Origin: Antarctobacter heliothermus | Lineage (GTDB): Bacteria; Pseudomonadota; Alphaproteobacteria; Rhodobacterales; Rhodobacteraceae | Length of the DNA: 64,000 bases | Assembly: GCF_002237555.1 (NCBI RefSeq) | Contig: NZ_CP022541.1 | Location: 62,001 to 126,000 of the forward strand | Direction of reading: 5' to 3' | In this document: in pieces, positions 1 through 9,249 of the stretch | Numbering within the stretch: the first letter of the stretch is position 1 | Layout of the letters: each line of letters starts with the position of its first letter | Made by a program: the position numbers and the translations under genes | Notes under the pieces: model-generated | The model's input: only the letters and a program-made list of their open reading frames with translations | The model's database searches: none | What the model was told of the DNA's origin: nothing

Positions 1-1
1 A

Positions 2-940
2 TCCGTCATGGTGTCGCTGTCCCTGATTGCCGTTGTGGCCCTTAGCACGACGGGGGCGCTCGAACGGGCTTGGGCCTTTTATCGCTGGACACCGTTACAT
101 GCAGCGGGGACGCGCGATTACTATGGCTTCTATTTCAACCAGCTTGAGACGTCCTACGGCGCGCTGTGGCTGGCAAGCGTCGTGCTTGTCCCGCTGGGGT
201 TGCGGGTCAACGCTGGGCTCACCGTCTATTGCGGCACGATCTTCACAGCCTGCTTCCTGGTCCATTCCTTCGGTGGGATGAAGTCACTGCGCTACCTGTC
301 CTACGCAACACCGTTTCTCTTCGTGCTGTGGGCGCTGGGGCTGCGCTCGGGGGTCGCGCTGGTGACACGGCGCCTTGATCCGAAACTTCGGGTCGGGTTT
401 GTGCTTGTGGCGGGCGTGGCCGTCGTGGCGACAACGCAGTTCGTTCCCAGATCATTGCAACTGGCGGGGGGCGAAGGTCTGCCGCCCCGCGGCGACTGGA
501 GCGCGGGGCGGGCGGTCGTCGGCGATTGGAGCAGCGTGCCGTTTGTCGCCACCACGCGCGAGTTGCAGCAGATTGCGTATATCGGCCCCTACGATGTTCT
601 GTTCAGCCAAAGCCGGGTCACAGAGCTGAGGCCGCCAACAGATTTCGGAATTGACCCACGCACCGGGCGACCGGTTGTGGGCACCGGCGAAAACATCGCG
701 GGTGTTCTGTACTGCGTGCCCGACGGGATTCTCGTGACGTCACCGGACTGGTGGTATGCTGGGGGCTGGGAAGACGGGCTGGAGCCGGTGCTGACCGCAA
801 GAGACGCCATCGTGAACAAGCGTGAGGCGGACGAAATCGTTGTTATCCGCTGGCAACACAAGCGTCCGGTGCCCGATATCTGCGCCACCCTGTTTCAGGA
901 GCTGCCCGCCGCCGCGCGTGCGTCTGACAAGGCATCCTAG
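2..940 (+). CDS. C-terminal part of a polytopic membrane protein, glycosyltransferase-39/RgtA-like (partial)
   Basis: The frame is open to the left window edge, so only the C-terminal part is present; the first Met in view is at base 8 but need not be the start. About 150 residues carry hydrophobic membrane segments with short polar loops, followed by a soluble C-terminal tail of about 170 residues. This layout, with large periplasmic-type loops and a final soluble part, resembles membrane glycosyltransferases that use polyprenyl-phosphate sugars (GT39/RgtA/ArnT-like). The assignment to sugar transfer leans on the neighbours, which are all polysaccharide genes on the opposite strand. It converges tail to tail with the next gene with 18 bases between. 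No catalytic motif is visible because the N-terminal half is missing. Confidence 0.45.
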   Translation, partial: SVMVSLSLIAVVALSTTGALERAWAFYRWTPLHAAGTRDYYGFYFNQLETSYGALWLASVVLVPLGLRVNAGLTVYCGTIFTACFLVHSFGGMKSLRYLSYATPFLFVLWALGLRSGVALVTRRLDPKLRVGFVLVAGVAVVATTQFVPRSLQLAGGEGLPPRGDWSAGRAVVGDWSSVPFVATTRELQQIAYIGPYDVLFSQSRVTELRPPTDFGIDPRTGRPVVGTGENIAGVLYCVPDGILVTSPDWWYAGGWEDGLEPVLTARDAIVNKREADEIVVIRWQHKRPVPDICATLFQELPAAARASDKAS

Positions 941-958
941 GCGCGGCCATCCGGTTGG

Positions 959-2125
959 TCACGGCAGGAGCGCGGCGGTGATTTCCTCGGGGGACTGACG
1001 AAAACTGTCCTCAGGCATCGAGAGTATGGCACGGCGCTGCGCGGCGACGACTTCGTGTGACAGGCCGGACAGCAGCGAGGTCAGCGCCTCTGCCGTCGGT
1101 TTCGCCACGGTCCAGCCCAACCCCTGGGCCACGCGTCGGCCCGTTTCGGTGCCGGACACGGCGATCGACGGACAACCGAAGTATCCGGCTTCATAGATCC
1201 GGTTGGGCAGCAGCCAGGTCGAGTTCGTACCCCATTGCCACAGGTCCTGTACCCAGACCGCATCGCAATCGCGATAGATCCGCTCTAGCCCGTCGGGGTA
1301 ATCGTAGGGACCATGATAGGTCACGTTCTCGCGGGCGGCGACGATCTGGTCAAAGTCGGGCAGCATGTGGTCATGGACGATCCCGTGCATTTGCAGGCTG
1401 ACCCCCGGGCCCAGTCGATCAGCCGTCTTTATGAGGATGGCGAGGCTTTGCGGGCAGCGCAATGTGCCGACCCAGCCCACGACAACCGGTTGTCCGGATT
1501 GCTTGGGAACCACGGTGTCCGGCGCGGGCCGGACAGGGCCTTCGTCACTGACCCAGATCTTGTTCTCCACCAGCTTTACTTCGCCGGACCAGCCCTGCAC
1601 TGGCGCGAAATATTCGCGGTCAAAAGCGGGAGAGGAAACGATGATCGCGTTTGTTTGTTTCAGTAGCCGCCGCTCGACCCCCCGTGCGATGCGTCCCTTG
1701 GCCCCGGCATGTGTCATCATGTCGTGGATATCGAGGGCCTCGTAGACCATCCGTGGACGCGGTCGGATCATGCTTTTGGCCACCGCAGCGACGATCAGCA
1801 TGTCAAGATTGCGCGCCACGATCGTCTTTGCGCCCTTCAGCCGTTCGCGGTTCCGCCACAGGATCGGTATGGCCGCAAGGATTCGCCATATTCGCTGGCC
1901 CATTGCTGCGTTGCGCGTCTCGCCCAGATCGACATTGGGCCAGAACGGCTCTGCGTTGTGGGTCATGTTCTCACGGCGCATCGTAAAGCCGCTGACGTCA
2001 AAACCACAGTCCAGATAGGCGCGGATACGGCGCTGCTGCGCCGCCTCAGCCGCGTCAAAGCCAAAGACCAGAAGTTTGTGTGGCCTGTCGGACCCGTGAA
2101 GGTGGCTGTTGGTTGGGGCGTTCAC
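959..2125 (-). CDS. Glycosyltransferase, GT-B fold (family 4-like, ExoL-like)
   Basis: The product has 388 residues. The first Rossmann-like half starts with KLLVFGFD near residue 18, and a YEALDIH segment at 128-134 is typical of a group of exopolysaccharide glycosyltransferases resembling ExoL. The second half begins near residue 220 with VVGWVGTLR and carries the nucleotide-sugar binding side, ending with the segment RIYEAGYFGCPSIA, where the conserved E-x(2)-G acidic region of GT-B enzymes is expected. It is predicted to act at the cytoplasmic face of the membrane, adding a sugar to a lipid-linked repeat unit. Its start overlaps the stop of the upstream sulfotransferase gene by 4 bases, so the two are translationally coupled. 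Donor and acceptor cannot be read from the sequence. Confidence 0.75.
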   Translation of the reverse strand: MNAPTNSHLHGSDRPHKLLVFGFDAAEAAQQRRIRAYLDCGFDVSGFTMRRENMTHNAEPFWPNVDLGETRNAAMGQRIWRILAAIPILWRNRERLKGAKTIVARNLDMLIVAAVAKSMIRPRPRMVYEALDIHDMMTHAGAKGRIARGVERRLLKQTNAIIVSSPAFDREYFAPVQGWSGEVKLVENKIWVSDEGPVRPAPDTVVPKQSGQPVVVGWVGTLRCPQSLAILIKTADRLGPGVSLQMHGIVHDHMLPDFDQIVAARENVTYHGPYDYPDGLERIYRDCDAVWVQDLWQWGTNSTWLLPNRIYEAGYFGCPSIAVSGTETGRRVAQGLGWTVAKPTAEALTSLLSGLSHEVVAAQRRAILSMPEDSFRQSPEEITAALLP

Positions 2126-3039
2126 CTGTCCTGCCCCACCTCCCAGGGAAGCCGGTCGCGGCCCAGCATCACACGCAGTTCCGTCATTTCATCCTCAAAA
2201 AGGCTCCGAAGACGGCATTCAGTTTCTGGGCGCATTGGGGGCACCTCGTCGCGCACCTCGATGCGGTTGGCCTTGAGAAGCTGCGCAATAGGCGGCTTTG
2301 CCTTGATCCGCGCCAACATGGGCTCAAGGCCGCGCCGGCGCATCCAGTCGCCCCCGGCCCGCAACCCGACGCGTAACGCGGGCAGCCGGGCGCGGTCGCT
2401 TTCGTTGCGGCGCTCGTGCAGGATTGCGCTGTCAAAGCCGTCGTCCACGCCGAGGAACCCGAAAAGCCTGCGGGCTGCGGCGCTGGCATCGGCAGAGATG
2501 TCCTCGGCAAACAGCACCAGCATCCGGTTCGTGGCGAAGGCCTCACGCCATCTGCCGAGATGCGTGGCATAAAGTCCCTGCTCGACATAGGCCGGGTTGT
2601 TGGCCAGTCCGTCCTCAAAGGCGACTGGATCGATATGCCCCTTGATGATCTCGTGGAGGTGATTGGAAAACGCGCGCTTTACCGGATCGCGCAAGAGCAG
2701 CACGATCTTGAGATCAGGATTGTAGGCCCGCGCCCGCCCCGGTGCGCGCGGGTCGTGAAAATAGGACGGTGAGCTTTCAAACCGGACTGAGCAGGCGGCG
2801 TCCTTGTCGAAATGGCTTTCGTACCAGCGATAGCCGCGGTCGAAATAGTAGCTGAAGAAATCCAGCTCTTTGGGAGTGCTGACTCCGATCTCCGGGTGTG
2901 ATCCCGCAACCGAATGTATCCAGGACGAGGCGCATTTCTGCGCCCCAAGACCGATGGCGCCGACACGCGCGGGGCGCGCCGTGGCGCCGGGGCTGGGGAT
3001 CACCTGAGGCGCTGCTGTTGGCACGAAGTCAGAGCTCAT
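2122..3039 (-). CDS. Sulfotransferase domain protein (PAPS-dependent)
   Basis: The product has 305 residues. The 5'-phosphosulfate binding loop is seen as GAQKCASSW at residues 32-40, and the 3'-phosphate binding region as RDPVKRAFSNH at 117-127. Both are the defining motifs of PAPS-dependent sulfotransferases of the heparan-sulfate/NodH type. A PKELDFFS segment near residue 56 is also typical of carbohydrate sulfotransferases of this family. The protein would transfer sulfate from PAPS to a hydroxyl or amino group of a sugar, here probably in the polysaccharide built by the flanking genes. It is coupled by a 4-base overlap to the downstream glycosyltransferase. No signal peptide is seen, so a cytoplasmic location is inferred. 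Confidence 0.85.
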   Translation of the reverse strand: MSSDFVPTAAPQVIPSPGATARPARVGAIGLGAQKCASSWIHSVAGSHPEIGVSTPKELDFFSYYFDRGYRWYESHFDKDAACSVRFESSPSYFHDPRAPGRARAYNPDLKIVLLLRDPVKRAFSNHLHEIIKGHIDPVAFEDGLANNPAYVEQGLYATHLGRWREAFATNRMLVLFAEDISADASAAARRLFGFLGVDDGFDSAILHERRNESDRARLPALRVGLRAGGDWMRRRGLEPMLARIKAKPPIAQLLKANRIEVRDEVPPMRPETECRLRSLFEDEMTELRVMLGRDRLPWEVGQDR

Positions 3040-3123
3040 CGGCGCAGGATACCCGGCTATTGGTGAGGGACCAACGGTTTGTCGGCGGGATCAGAATGGC
3101 GCCAACTGATGTTGCGCCTCGTC

Positions 3124-3924
3124 TCATGGCGCAGGCTTTCTGTTCATGGTCGCAATCACCTCATGCAGCACGTCAGGTGTGATGTCTGAATAACGATAGG
3201 TCCGGTCGTTAGCGTCTGGATCCTGCCTGCGTCGTTCGGCGGTGCCTGCAAGGACGACCCGGACGGCCTTTGGCATGGCGTCCAGTGCATTCAACTGGTT
3301 GCGCGCGCGCATCAGCCAAGGCCCGTCCGAGGCCTTTGCCGCCTGCGGAACCTGGGCGATGATGTCGCCGGTATCGATCCCCGGTTCGACATAGTGGATG
3401 GTCAGCCCGGCCTTGTCGAGATCACCGTTGCGCACCTGCCAAGTCTCGACGCGGGTGCCGCGATAGTCCGGCAACAAAGACCCATGCAGGTTCAGGACGC
3501 CCAGCGACGCCGCCCGCAGCATCGGCTCACGGATGATCGGTGTGCCGGTCAGCACAATGACCTTCGGTGCGAAACCGGCTTGCCAGCTTACATTCTGTTC
3601 CGCGTTAACCTCGGGACGTGGCACGCGACGGATGTCACAACCCTCGGGCCAGTCTGGCAACGGCCCGGCCCCTTCGAGAAAGACCTGACGGGCCTCGCGT
3701 TCGTAGCCCCAGACCACCTCCGACAACCGATGCTTTTTCGAAACAAGGCGTTTCAAGCGTGTCGCAACGCGGGAAAGAAGCCCGCGGCGCGGTTCTGGAG
3801 GCGGTGTCTCGAGCACGAGAACGCTGCGCAGTGGATCGTCCGTGCCGGAAAGCGCTGTCGCAAGACGCAGGGCCATGTGACGGCCCAAGGGCGTGTCGCC
3901 GGTAATCAGCCCGACACCGCTCAT
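3124..3924 (-). CDS. Formyltransferase-family protein (sugar N-formyltransferase-like)
   Basis: The product has 266 residues. The formyl-transferase core is recognisable from NLHGSLLPDYRG (residues 145-156), which holds the conserved Asn and His of the active site, and from GIDTGDII (182-189), which holds the catalytic Asp. This triad is shared by methionyl-tRNA, GAR and sugar-nucleotide formyltransferases, all using N10-formyl-tetrahydrofolate. The sequence is shorter than methionyl-tRNA formyltransferase and lacks an obvious C-terminal OB-fold domain, so a role in modifying an amino sugar fits better. The next gene, a PIG-L deacetylase, could expose the amino group that is then formylated. 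Its start overlaps the stop of that deacetylase gene by 4 bases. Confidence 0.75.
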   Translation of the reverse strand: MSGVGLITGDTPLGRHMALRLATALSGTDDPLRSVLVLETPPPEPRRGLLSRVATRLKRLVSKKHRLSEVVWGYEREARQVFLEGAGPLPDWPEGCDIRRVPRPEVNAEQNVSWQAGFAPKVIVLTGTPIIREPMLRAASLGVLNLHGSLLPDYRGTRVETWQVRNGDLDKAGLTIHYVEPGIDTGDIIAQVPQAAKASDGPWLMRARNQLNALDAMPKAVRVVLAGTAERRRQDPDANDRTYRYSDITPDVLHEVIATMNRKPAP

Positions 3925-4763
3925 TGAGGGTTTCTCGCTGCTTGGGCGTCAAGTTTGAAAAACAATTCGCGGTCGTGAAAGAAGAAATCGAGAAAGCTGG
4001 GCGGCAATCCGTTCCAGCTATGCGCGCCCTCAAGCCCGCCGATCTGTGAACGATGACAGGCCAGCGCCTCTCGTTTGCGCTGCTTGAGATCCTTGATATC
4101 CACGGCAACCGCATTCAGGTTCCGCGCCGCCTGGCCTGCCTTGCGCAGACCGGCGATGAATCCGGCCTTATTGCTTGCCTTTTCGGGGCGCCAGGATCGA
4201 AAATCCCAAAACCACACCGGGTATTCCCAGACCGCCGCACCGCCAAGCCGCCCTTGCGCGTGCAGATTGCGCACAGCTTGCGCCAGCGCAACGTGATCCC
4301 GGTGACCGTCGCCCAAGGCACATACGAAGATTTCTGGCGGCGACAGTTCTGCGACGAGCGAGACGATCCGGTCCTCTAGCGCCGCTGCATGCGCGCCGAG
4401 CGCACCATCTGGGAAACCCAAAAACTGAACGTGGTCCTCTGCGACATCAAGCCGGGCGCAGGCTGCGACGGCCTCACGCGCACGCAAAGTTACGATGCCT
4501 TCCCTTGTCATATTCGCAGCCCCGGTCGCGGCCCCATCGGTCACCACGGCGACTTGAACCTGCTGCCCTGCTGCACGCTTGTGTATGACCAGCCCGCCGC
4601 AGCCCAACGTTTCGTCATCCGGATGGGGGGCCAGCACCAGACAGCCCCGACGGGTCAGTTCGGCCGAGCAATCCGTTGCCCGCCGCGCAACGCGTCGCCA
4701 TAGACGCCGCATCGCTGCGCGTTCCAGACGAGGCCAGATTCTGGATAGGTTCACGGTTTTCAT
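3921..4763 (-). CDS. PIG-L family N-acetyl-sugar deacetylase
   Basis: The product has 280 residues. The zinc-binding AHPDDE motif (APHPDDETLGCGG) is at residues 45-57, and the second metal-binding region DGHRDH at 152-157. These are diagnostic of the PIG-L/LmbE family, which removes acetyl groups from N-acetylglucosamine-type sugars. It is the first gene of a four-gene minus-strand run (deacetylase, formyltransferase, sulfotransferase, glycosyltransferase), three of the junctions being short overlaps or a gap of about 80 bases. The arrangement suggests deacetylation followed by N-formylation and sulfation of a surface glycan. Upstream lies a short hairpin (4826-4844) and then IS21 remains, so the natural upstream part of the operon has probably been lost. 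Confidence 0.85.
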   Translation of the reverse strand: MKTVNLSRIWPRLERAAMRRLWRRVARRATDCSAELTRRGCLVLAPHPDDETLGCGGLVIHKRAAGQQVQVAVVTDGAATGAANMTREGIVTLRAREAVAACARLDVAEDHVQFLGFPDGALGAHAAALEDRIVSLVAELSPPEIFVCALGDGHRDHVALAQAVRNLHAQGRLGGAAVWEYPVWFWDFRSWRPEKASNKAGFIAGLRKAGQAARNLNAVAVDIKDLKQRKREALACHRSQIGGLEGAHSWNGLPPSFLDFFFHDRELFFKLDAQAARNPQ

Positions 4764-4866
4764 TTGGTCTGTTTAATTAACTGGAACGAACAATTTGCGC
4801 GGTCAGGCCGCCACGTCATGAAGTATTGCGGGGTTTTCCCGCAACTGACAACGTTTTAGGGCAGCT

Positions 4867-6400
4867 TTGCTGCGGCCTTCCCAAGGTCCGGAGACAATTG
4901 CCATCATGCGCGCGCTACCTAAAGCGCGCCTTCCATCGCCTGCGAGGGTAGCGACGTCGACCGAGGTCTTTCATCACCTTTGCTCCGCCGGGGTCTTCCA
5001 GCCAAGGCATTTGCGGGGCGCGGTTCTTGGTCTCGTCCTGACAGAACAACCTGACAAAGCCGATGGTGGCTATGATGCGGTCCGGCGATACGCGGCCTCC
5101 TGGTCCAAGGAGGAACAGGAGGCATCGGCCGCTGCCTATGTGCCGCTGAGCTTTGATCCGGGAGAGACCTACCAGTTCGACTGGAGCCACGAGATCGTGG
5201 TGATCGATGGCGCGACGACCACGGTAAAGGTGGCGCATGTCCGCCTCTGCCACAGCCGGATGCTGTTCGTGCGGGCCTACCCGCGCGAGACGCAGGAGAT
5301 GGTGATTGATGCGCACGACAAGGCCTTTGCCTTCTTCCGTGGAGCCTGCGCGCGGGGCATCTAAGACAACATGAAGACAGCGGTGGACACGATCTTCGTC
5401 GGCCGCGACCGCGCCTACAACCGCCGGTTCCAGCAGATGTGCGGGCATTCCCTCGTCGATCCTGTTGCCTGCACCCCGGCCTCGGGCTGGGAGAAGGGAC
5501 AGGTCGAGAACCAAGTCGGCGTTGTCAGACGGCGGTTCTTCGTGCCCCGGCCCAAGTTCAAGAGCTACGCCGAGCTCAACGCTTGGCTCGAGGATCGCTG
5601 CGTCACTTGGGCCAAGTCCAATCCGCATCCAGAGCTTCGGGATCGCACGACCTGGGAGGTGTTCCAGGCCGAGCGCCCGAGCCTGGTGCCCTACGTCGGC
5701 CCCTTCGACGGCGTCCATGCCGTTCCGGCGTCGGTCTCGAAGACCTGCCTCGTCCGGTTCGACAAGAACCGCTACACGGTGGATGGTCGCGCCTTCGGTC
5801 GGCCAGTCGAGATCCGCGCCTATGCCGAGCGCGTCGAGTTCTGGCAGGACGGCAAGATCGTAGGACAGCACGCACGCGCCTTTGGCCGCGACAAGGCCAT
5901 CTACGACTCGCTGCACTACATTCCGGTGCTGGCCCGCAAGCCCGGTGCCCTCAGGAACGGGGCACCGTTCAAGGACTGGGAGTTGCCGCCCGCGATCAGG
6001 TGCGTGCAGCGCAAGCTTGGCAAGCTGCCGAACGGCGACCGGCACCCTCTCGGGACATCACTGCGTGATGCCCTGCCGGGCAGTGAATGGTTCAGATCCT
6101 GAGCATGATCCCGACCGACGGATTGGATGCGGTGGATGCTGCCTGTGCCGAAGCCCTGAACGAAGGAGCCCCTGCGGCCTCGGTCGTCATCAACATCTTG
6201 GCCCGACATCGGGAGCCGGCCCCGCCGCTGACCATCGATACGTCGGCCGCGTTGCGGCTGACTTGCGAGCCCGTGGCAGATTGCAAACGCTACGGCAGCC
6301 TCAGGAGACTCAACCATGGAGAGATCACAGGTGCTGGATGCGTCACGCCGAAGGCGTGCCTGCGGCACGACCCAACTGAAGCTCTACGGCATGAAGGCCG
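4867..6400 (+). pseudogene. istA: istA, IS21-family transposase, degraded
   Basis: The reading frame 4867-5364 ends at a TAA where intact relatives have a Tyr (ARGI-stop-DNMKTAV) and resumes directly at 5371 with DNMKTAV, so this is a single-codon nonsense mutation. The integrase catalytic core is visible on both sides: YQFDWSHE before the stop, and TPASGWEKGQVENQVG after it, holding the catalytic Glu. A second break lies near 6040-6090, after which the C-terminal frame continues from 6087 to about 6400. The N-terminal helix-turn-helix region is missing, so the gene is also 5'-truncated. The product would have cut and joined the IS21 ends; it is certainly inactive here. Confidence 0.85.
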
Positions 6401-7068
6401 CCTACGATGAGATCATCACCACAGCGGAGAAGCGCCAGCACGAACCGCAACAGATCGTCGGCGACCTGCTGACCGCCGAGATCAGCGAGAAGCAGGCGCG
6501 CTCGATCAAATACCAGATGACGATTGCCAAGCTGCCACTGGCCAAGGAGGTCGATGAGTTCAGCTTCGAAGAAACGCCGGTCAACGAGACGCTAGTGCGC
6601 GATCTGGCCGCCGGGGAGTTCCTCGAACAGCAACGCAATGTCGTCCTCATCGGCGGCACCGGGACTGGCAAATCCCACCTTGCCGTCAGCATCGCCCGGG
6701 CCTGCATCCGGCGCGGCAAGCGGGGGCGCTTCTTCAATGTCGTAGACCTGGTAAACAAGCTCGATGCCGAAGCCCGTGCCGATCGACAGGGGCGCACCGC
6801 AGACCTGCTGTGCCGCCTCGGCTTCTTGATCCTCGACGAACTCGGCTATCTTCCCTTCGCTCAGACCGGCGGCCAGCTGCTGTTCCATCTCATCAGCCGC
6901 CTCTACGAGCGCACCTCGATCATCGTGACGACCAATCTCGACTTCGGCGAATAGCCTTCGGTCTTTGGCGACGCCAAGATGACCACTGCGCTGCTCGACC
7001 GGCTGACCCATCACTGTGACATCCTCGAAACCGGCAACGAGAGTTGGCGCTTCAAGACCCGAGAATGA
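6316..7068 (+). pseudogene. istB: istB, IS21-family AAA+ helper ATPase, nonsense mutated
   Basis: The frame runs from 6316 to a TAG at 6952-6954 and continues in frame to 7068. At the stop the sequence reads [22 protein letters not shown]; intact relatives have a Trp there, so a single TGG to TAG change explains it. Walker A is seen as GGTGTGKSH and Walker B as LILDELGY. IstB helps IstA assemble and choose targets. The last 14 codons, from the CGAAACCGGC at 7026, are also present in the second copy at 51136. Confidence 0.85.
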
Positions 7069-7183
7069 CCAAAACCCCGCTGGCCCGATACGGCTGCGCT
7101 GCATGGGGGCTACACCGCATCGGGCCAGCTACCCATGCGCTCGACGGGGGTCATTTTGGGATGCCGATAGGGGGTCAAGATTG

Positions 7184-8844
7184 GGCTCTGACTCAAAGTT
7201 GATGCACCTTCTCAACTATGATGCCGCGACAAGCCGAGCCTTGAGCAGGTCGATATTCGCGCGACCATACATCTGGCGTTTCAGCGTCTTCAGGCGATTG
7301 ATCTGGCCCTCGGTCTGCCCGTTCGACCAAGGTTCCCGCAGCGCGGCGGCAACTGCGGCCTAGTCGCTACGAAGGCCACCGGCGAAGGATGAGAGCATGC
7401 TGTCCTCGGCTTCGTCGAGCCAGACGGCCAGGGCATTCTCACGGGCGTTTCGCACCATGTCAGTGAATCGGTCGGTCAGTTCCCGGGCGGTTGCCAGAGC
7501 TGGTAGTGCCGCTTCGATCCGCGCGACCTGGATTGCATCGGCACGGGTTAGATGATCTCGTCCCATGGTCAGGAGCCGCGCAATCCTTCGGGCAGGTGGC
7601 GACTTTCTTATTCCGGACGGCACCGCTTGTTCGGCGCGGCGCTGGCGTGTCGCCCACTCGCCGACGACCCGGAGACTGCCTTGAATTCCATCAGCCCGTA
7701 ACCGGCGCCAGAGTTCTGCGCCATTACGGCATCCGCCGCTCCACTCCCGTTCCAGCCGAGGCAACCAAGCGGTCAAGCTGCTCTCGCGGATGCGGAAAAC
7801 ATCTTCTCGCTCACCTCGGATGATTTGGCGGACCAAGCCGCGGCTCAGCCCGGTCAGGCGCACAATCCGTTTGATGGGAACACCCTCGTCGGCCAGTCGG
7901 CGGACCATGTGGTTGGTCTGCTGGCGCCTTTGAAAACCCTCGAATTGCAGCCTTTCCGCTGCCGTCAATAGTCTCGGATCGAGGGTCTCTACCCCGATAG
8001 CCTTGCGAATGGCTGGCATGTTCCGCTGCACGGCGGCCAGGAAGGCGGCACCTGCATTCTCTAACAGATGCCAACGATCCGCGACTTGAACCGCGTCCGG
8101 CCGGGCACGCGCGGTGGCACCGCCGTAGCCACCGTTGCGATCACGGGCAACAACCTCGATTCCGGGACGCGCGCGGAGCCACGCTTCCACAGTGGCGGGC
8201 TCCCGGTCGGGCAGCAGATCGATGACCTTCCGCCGTTCGAGATCGCAGATCAGCGTGCCGTAGCGCTGTCCCTTCCGCCATGCCCAGTCGTCGATACCCA
8301 CCACGCGGGGGTCCGCGACAGCCCACTCGGTCTTCGCCCGAACGCTGCGCAGGAACGTATCTTTGCTCACCGGCAGCAAAAGCCGTCCGGCAAGCGCCTG
8401 CGCGGGGCGCCCACCGAGAGCAATGCCGATGTGACGCACCAGTTCCTGCAATCGCGACGTCCGGCGCGCATGTGGCCGCGTGACATCAGGCGGGACCCGT
8501 TCTGAAAAAATCTTCGCTGGGCAACCTACAGCGTGGCAACGAAATCGACGAACCAGCAACACCAGTTCAACTTCTCGACCATGGGCGGGGAGATCGGCTG
8601 GCCGACGCCAATACTTGCTGTGGACATGACGAGAGACCGTGCCGCAGCGGGGACATGCTGCCGAGGCATCCAGGGAACGGGCGTGGACCCGGATCCTGTT
8701 GCCATCAAGCTCAACCTGGTCGGCCTTCAACCCTGCCGGTAGAAAATCTCGTCGCGAAAACCATGAACCCATCGGCAACCTCCATCAAGCTCGCCGAGAT
8801 ATAGCGTTCTGGCAACTCAATTGCACCAAATGCGCGACAGAGCC
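7184..8844 (-). mobile_element. ISL3-family insertion sequence, copy 1
   Basis: The terminal inverted repeats are GGCTCTGACTCAAAGTTG at 7184 and, read from the other end, GGCTCTGTCGCGCATTTGG ending at 8844. The element is about 1,661 bp. It sits inside the right end of the IS21 element. The flanking octamers CAAGATTG (7176-7183) and CAAAATTG (8844-8851) differ at one base, a near-perfect 8-bp target duplication as expected for ISL3, if the last C is shared. The whole element recurs at 51294-52954. Confidence 0.85.
7216..8778 (-). pseudogene. ISL3-family transposase with premature stop, copy 1
   Basis: The frame gives 472 residues from 8778 to a TAG at 7360-7362, then continues in frame for about 48 more codons to 7216. 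The N-terminal zinc-finger region [15 protein letters not shown] and the DDE core ([22 protein letters not shown]) are present before the stop. The C-terminal segment EPWSNGQTEGQINRLKTLKRQMYGR, which in this family holds the catalytic Glu, lies after the stop. The truncated protein should therefore be inactive unless the TAG is read through. The same stop is present in copy 2. Confidence 0.85.
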
Positions 8845-8869
8845 AAAATTGCACGCCGATTGACACATG

Positions 8870-9249
8870 GCGGGCAGATCGGCGTCGCGAGGGACGATCA
8901 GGCGATCTTTCCGCATCTGCTCGCCGACGGAAGCCATCCGGGTGACCTCGACGCCTGCCATGGTCACGCCTCGGATGTGCGGGTGGTGGATTAGCGCCGA
9001 TCCCCAGGTGTGCAGCACGCTGGTCATCCCAACCTTCACGCGCATGGGCTTGGAATCTGCCGCGATGGTTATGATCGTTTTCCGCAGATGCCCTGCCGGC
9101 GGAGACCGCGCACTTGTTCCAATAGGCGATCTGCGCGATCTCCGCCGGCAGCGTGAAGACCACGTGGAAATACTCAACGGGCAACAGGTCCTCGGCGCGC
9201 GCTTCCATCCAGTCCCGCACTGCCGGTCCTTGGCGCTTGCGGGCACATC
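8870..9249 (-). pseudogene. IS91-family (Y2 rolling-circle) transposase fragment, frameshifted
   Basis: Two minus-strand frames together give an IS91-type core. The first (about 9220-9105) reads LLPVEYFHVVFTLPAEIAQIAY, the second (about 9100-8975) reads ITIAADSKPMRVKVGMTSVLH followed by TWGSALIHHPH. These match the central region of IS91/IS801-like transposases. Both ends are missing: the left side abuts the IS21 right end at 8865 and the right side abuts the IS6 element at 9250. The residues after HHPH do not look like IS91 and may be another junction. Confidence 0.7.

Larger units (their letters stand above)
4867..8865 (+). mobile_element. IS21-family element, 5'-truncated, with an ISL3 element inserted in its right end
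   Basis: Remnants of istA (4867-6400) and istB (6316-7068) are followed by an IS21-type right end. Right-end repeats of the form GGGGTCA are seen around 7157 and 7171, and after the ISL3 insertion the element finishes with GCACGCCGATTGACA at 8851-8865, the complement of an IS21 terminal repeat beginning TGTCAATCGG. The left end is missing: similarity starts inside istA. Position 8865 is also exactly where identity with the second copy (51136-52975) stops, which supports it as the true right boundary. Confidence 0.8.

Noticed and set aside
1709..2572. 287-codon plus-strand frame opposite the glycosyltransferase and sulfotransferase genes
   Set aside because: Spans two well-supported genes on the other strand, with Arg/Ser-rich composition and no motif.
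4826..4844. Hairpin TTGCGGG-GTTTT-CCCGCAA upstream of the PIG-L gene
   Set aside because: It lies between the gene start and IS21 remains without a U-run in a useful direction; no role can be assigned.
4915..6045. 376-codon minus-strand frame opposite istA
   Set aside because: No recognisable domain; it is the shadow of the IS21 transposase, whose catalytic blocks are clear on the plus strand.
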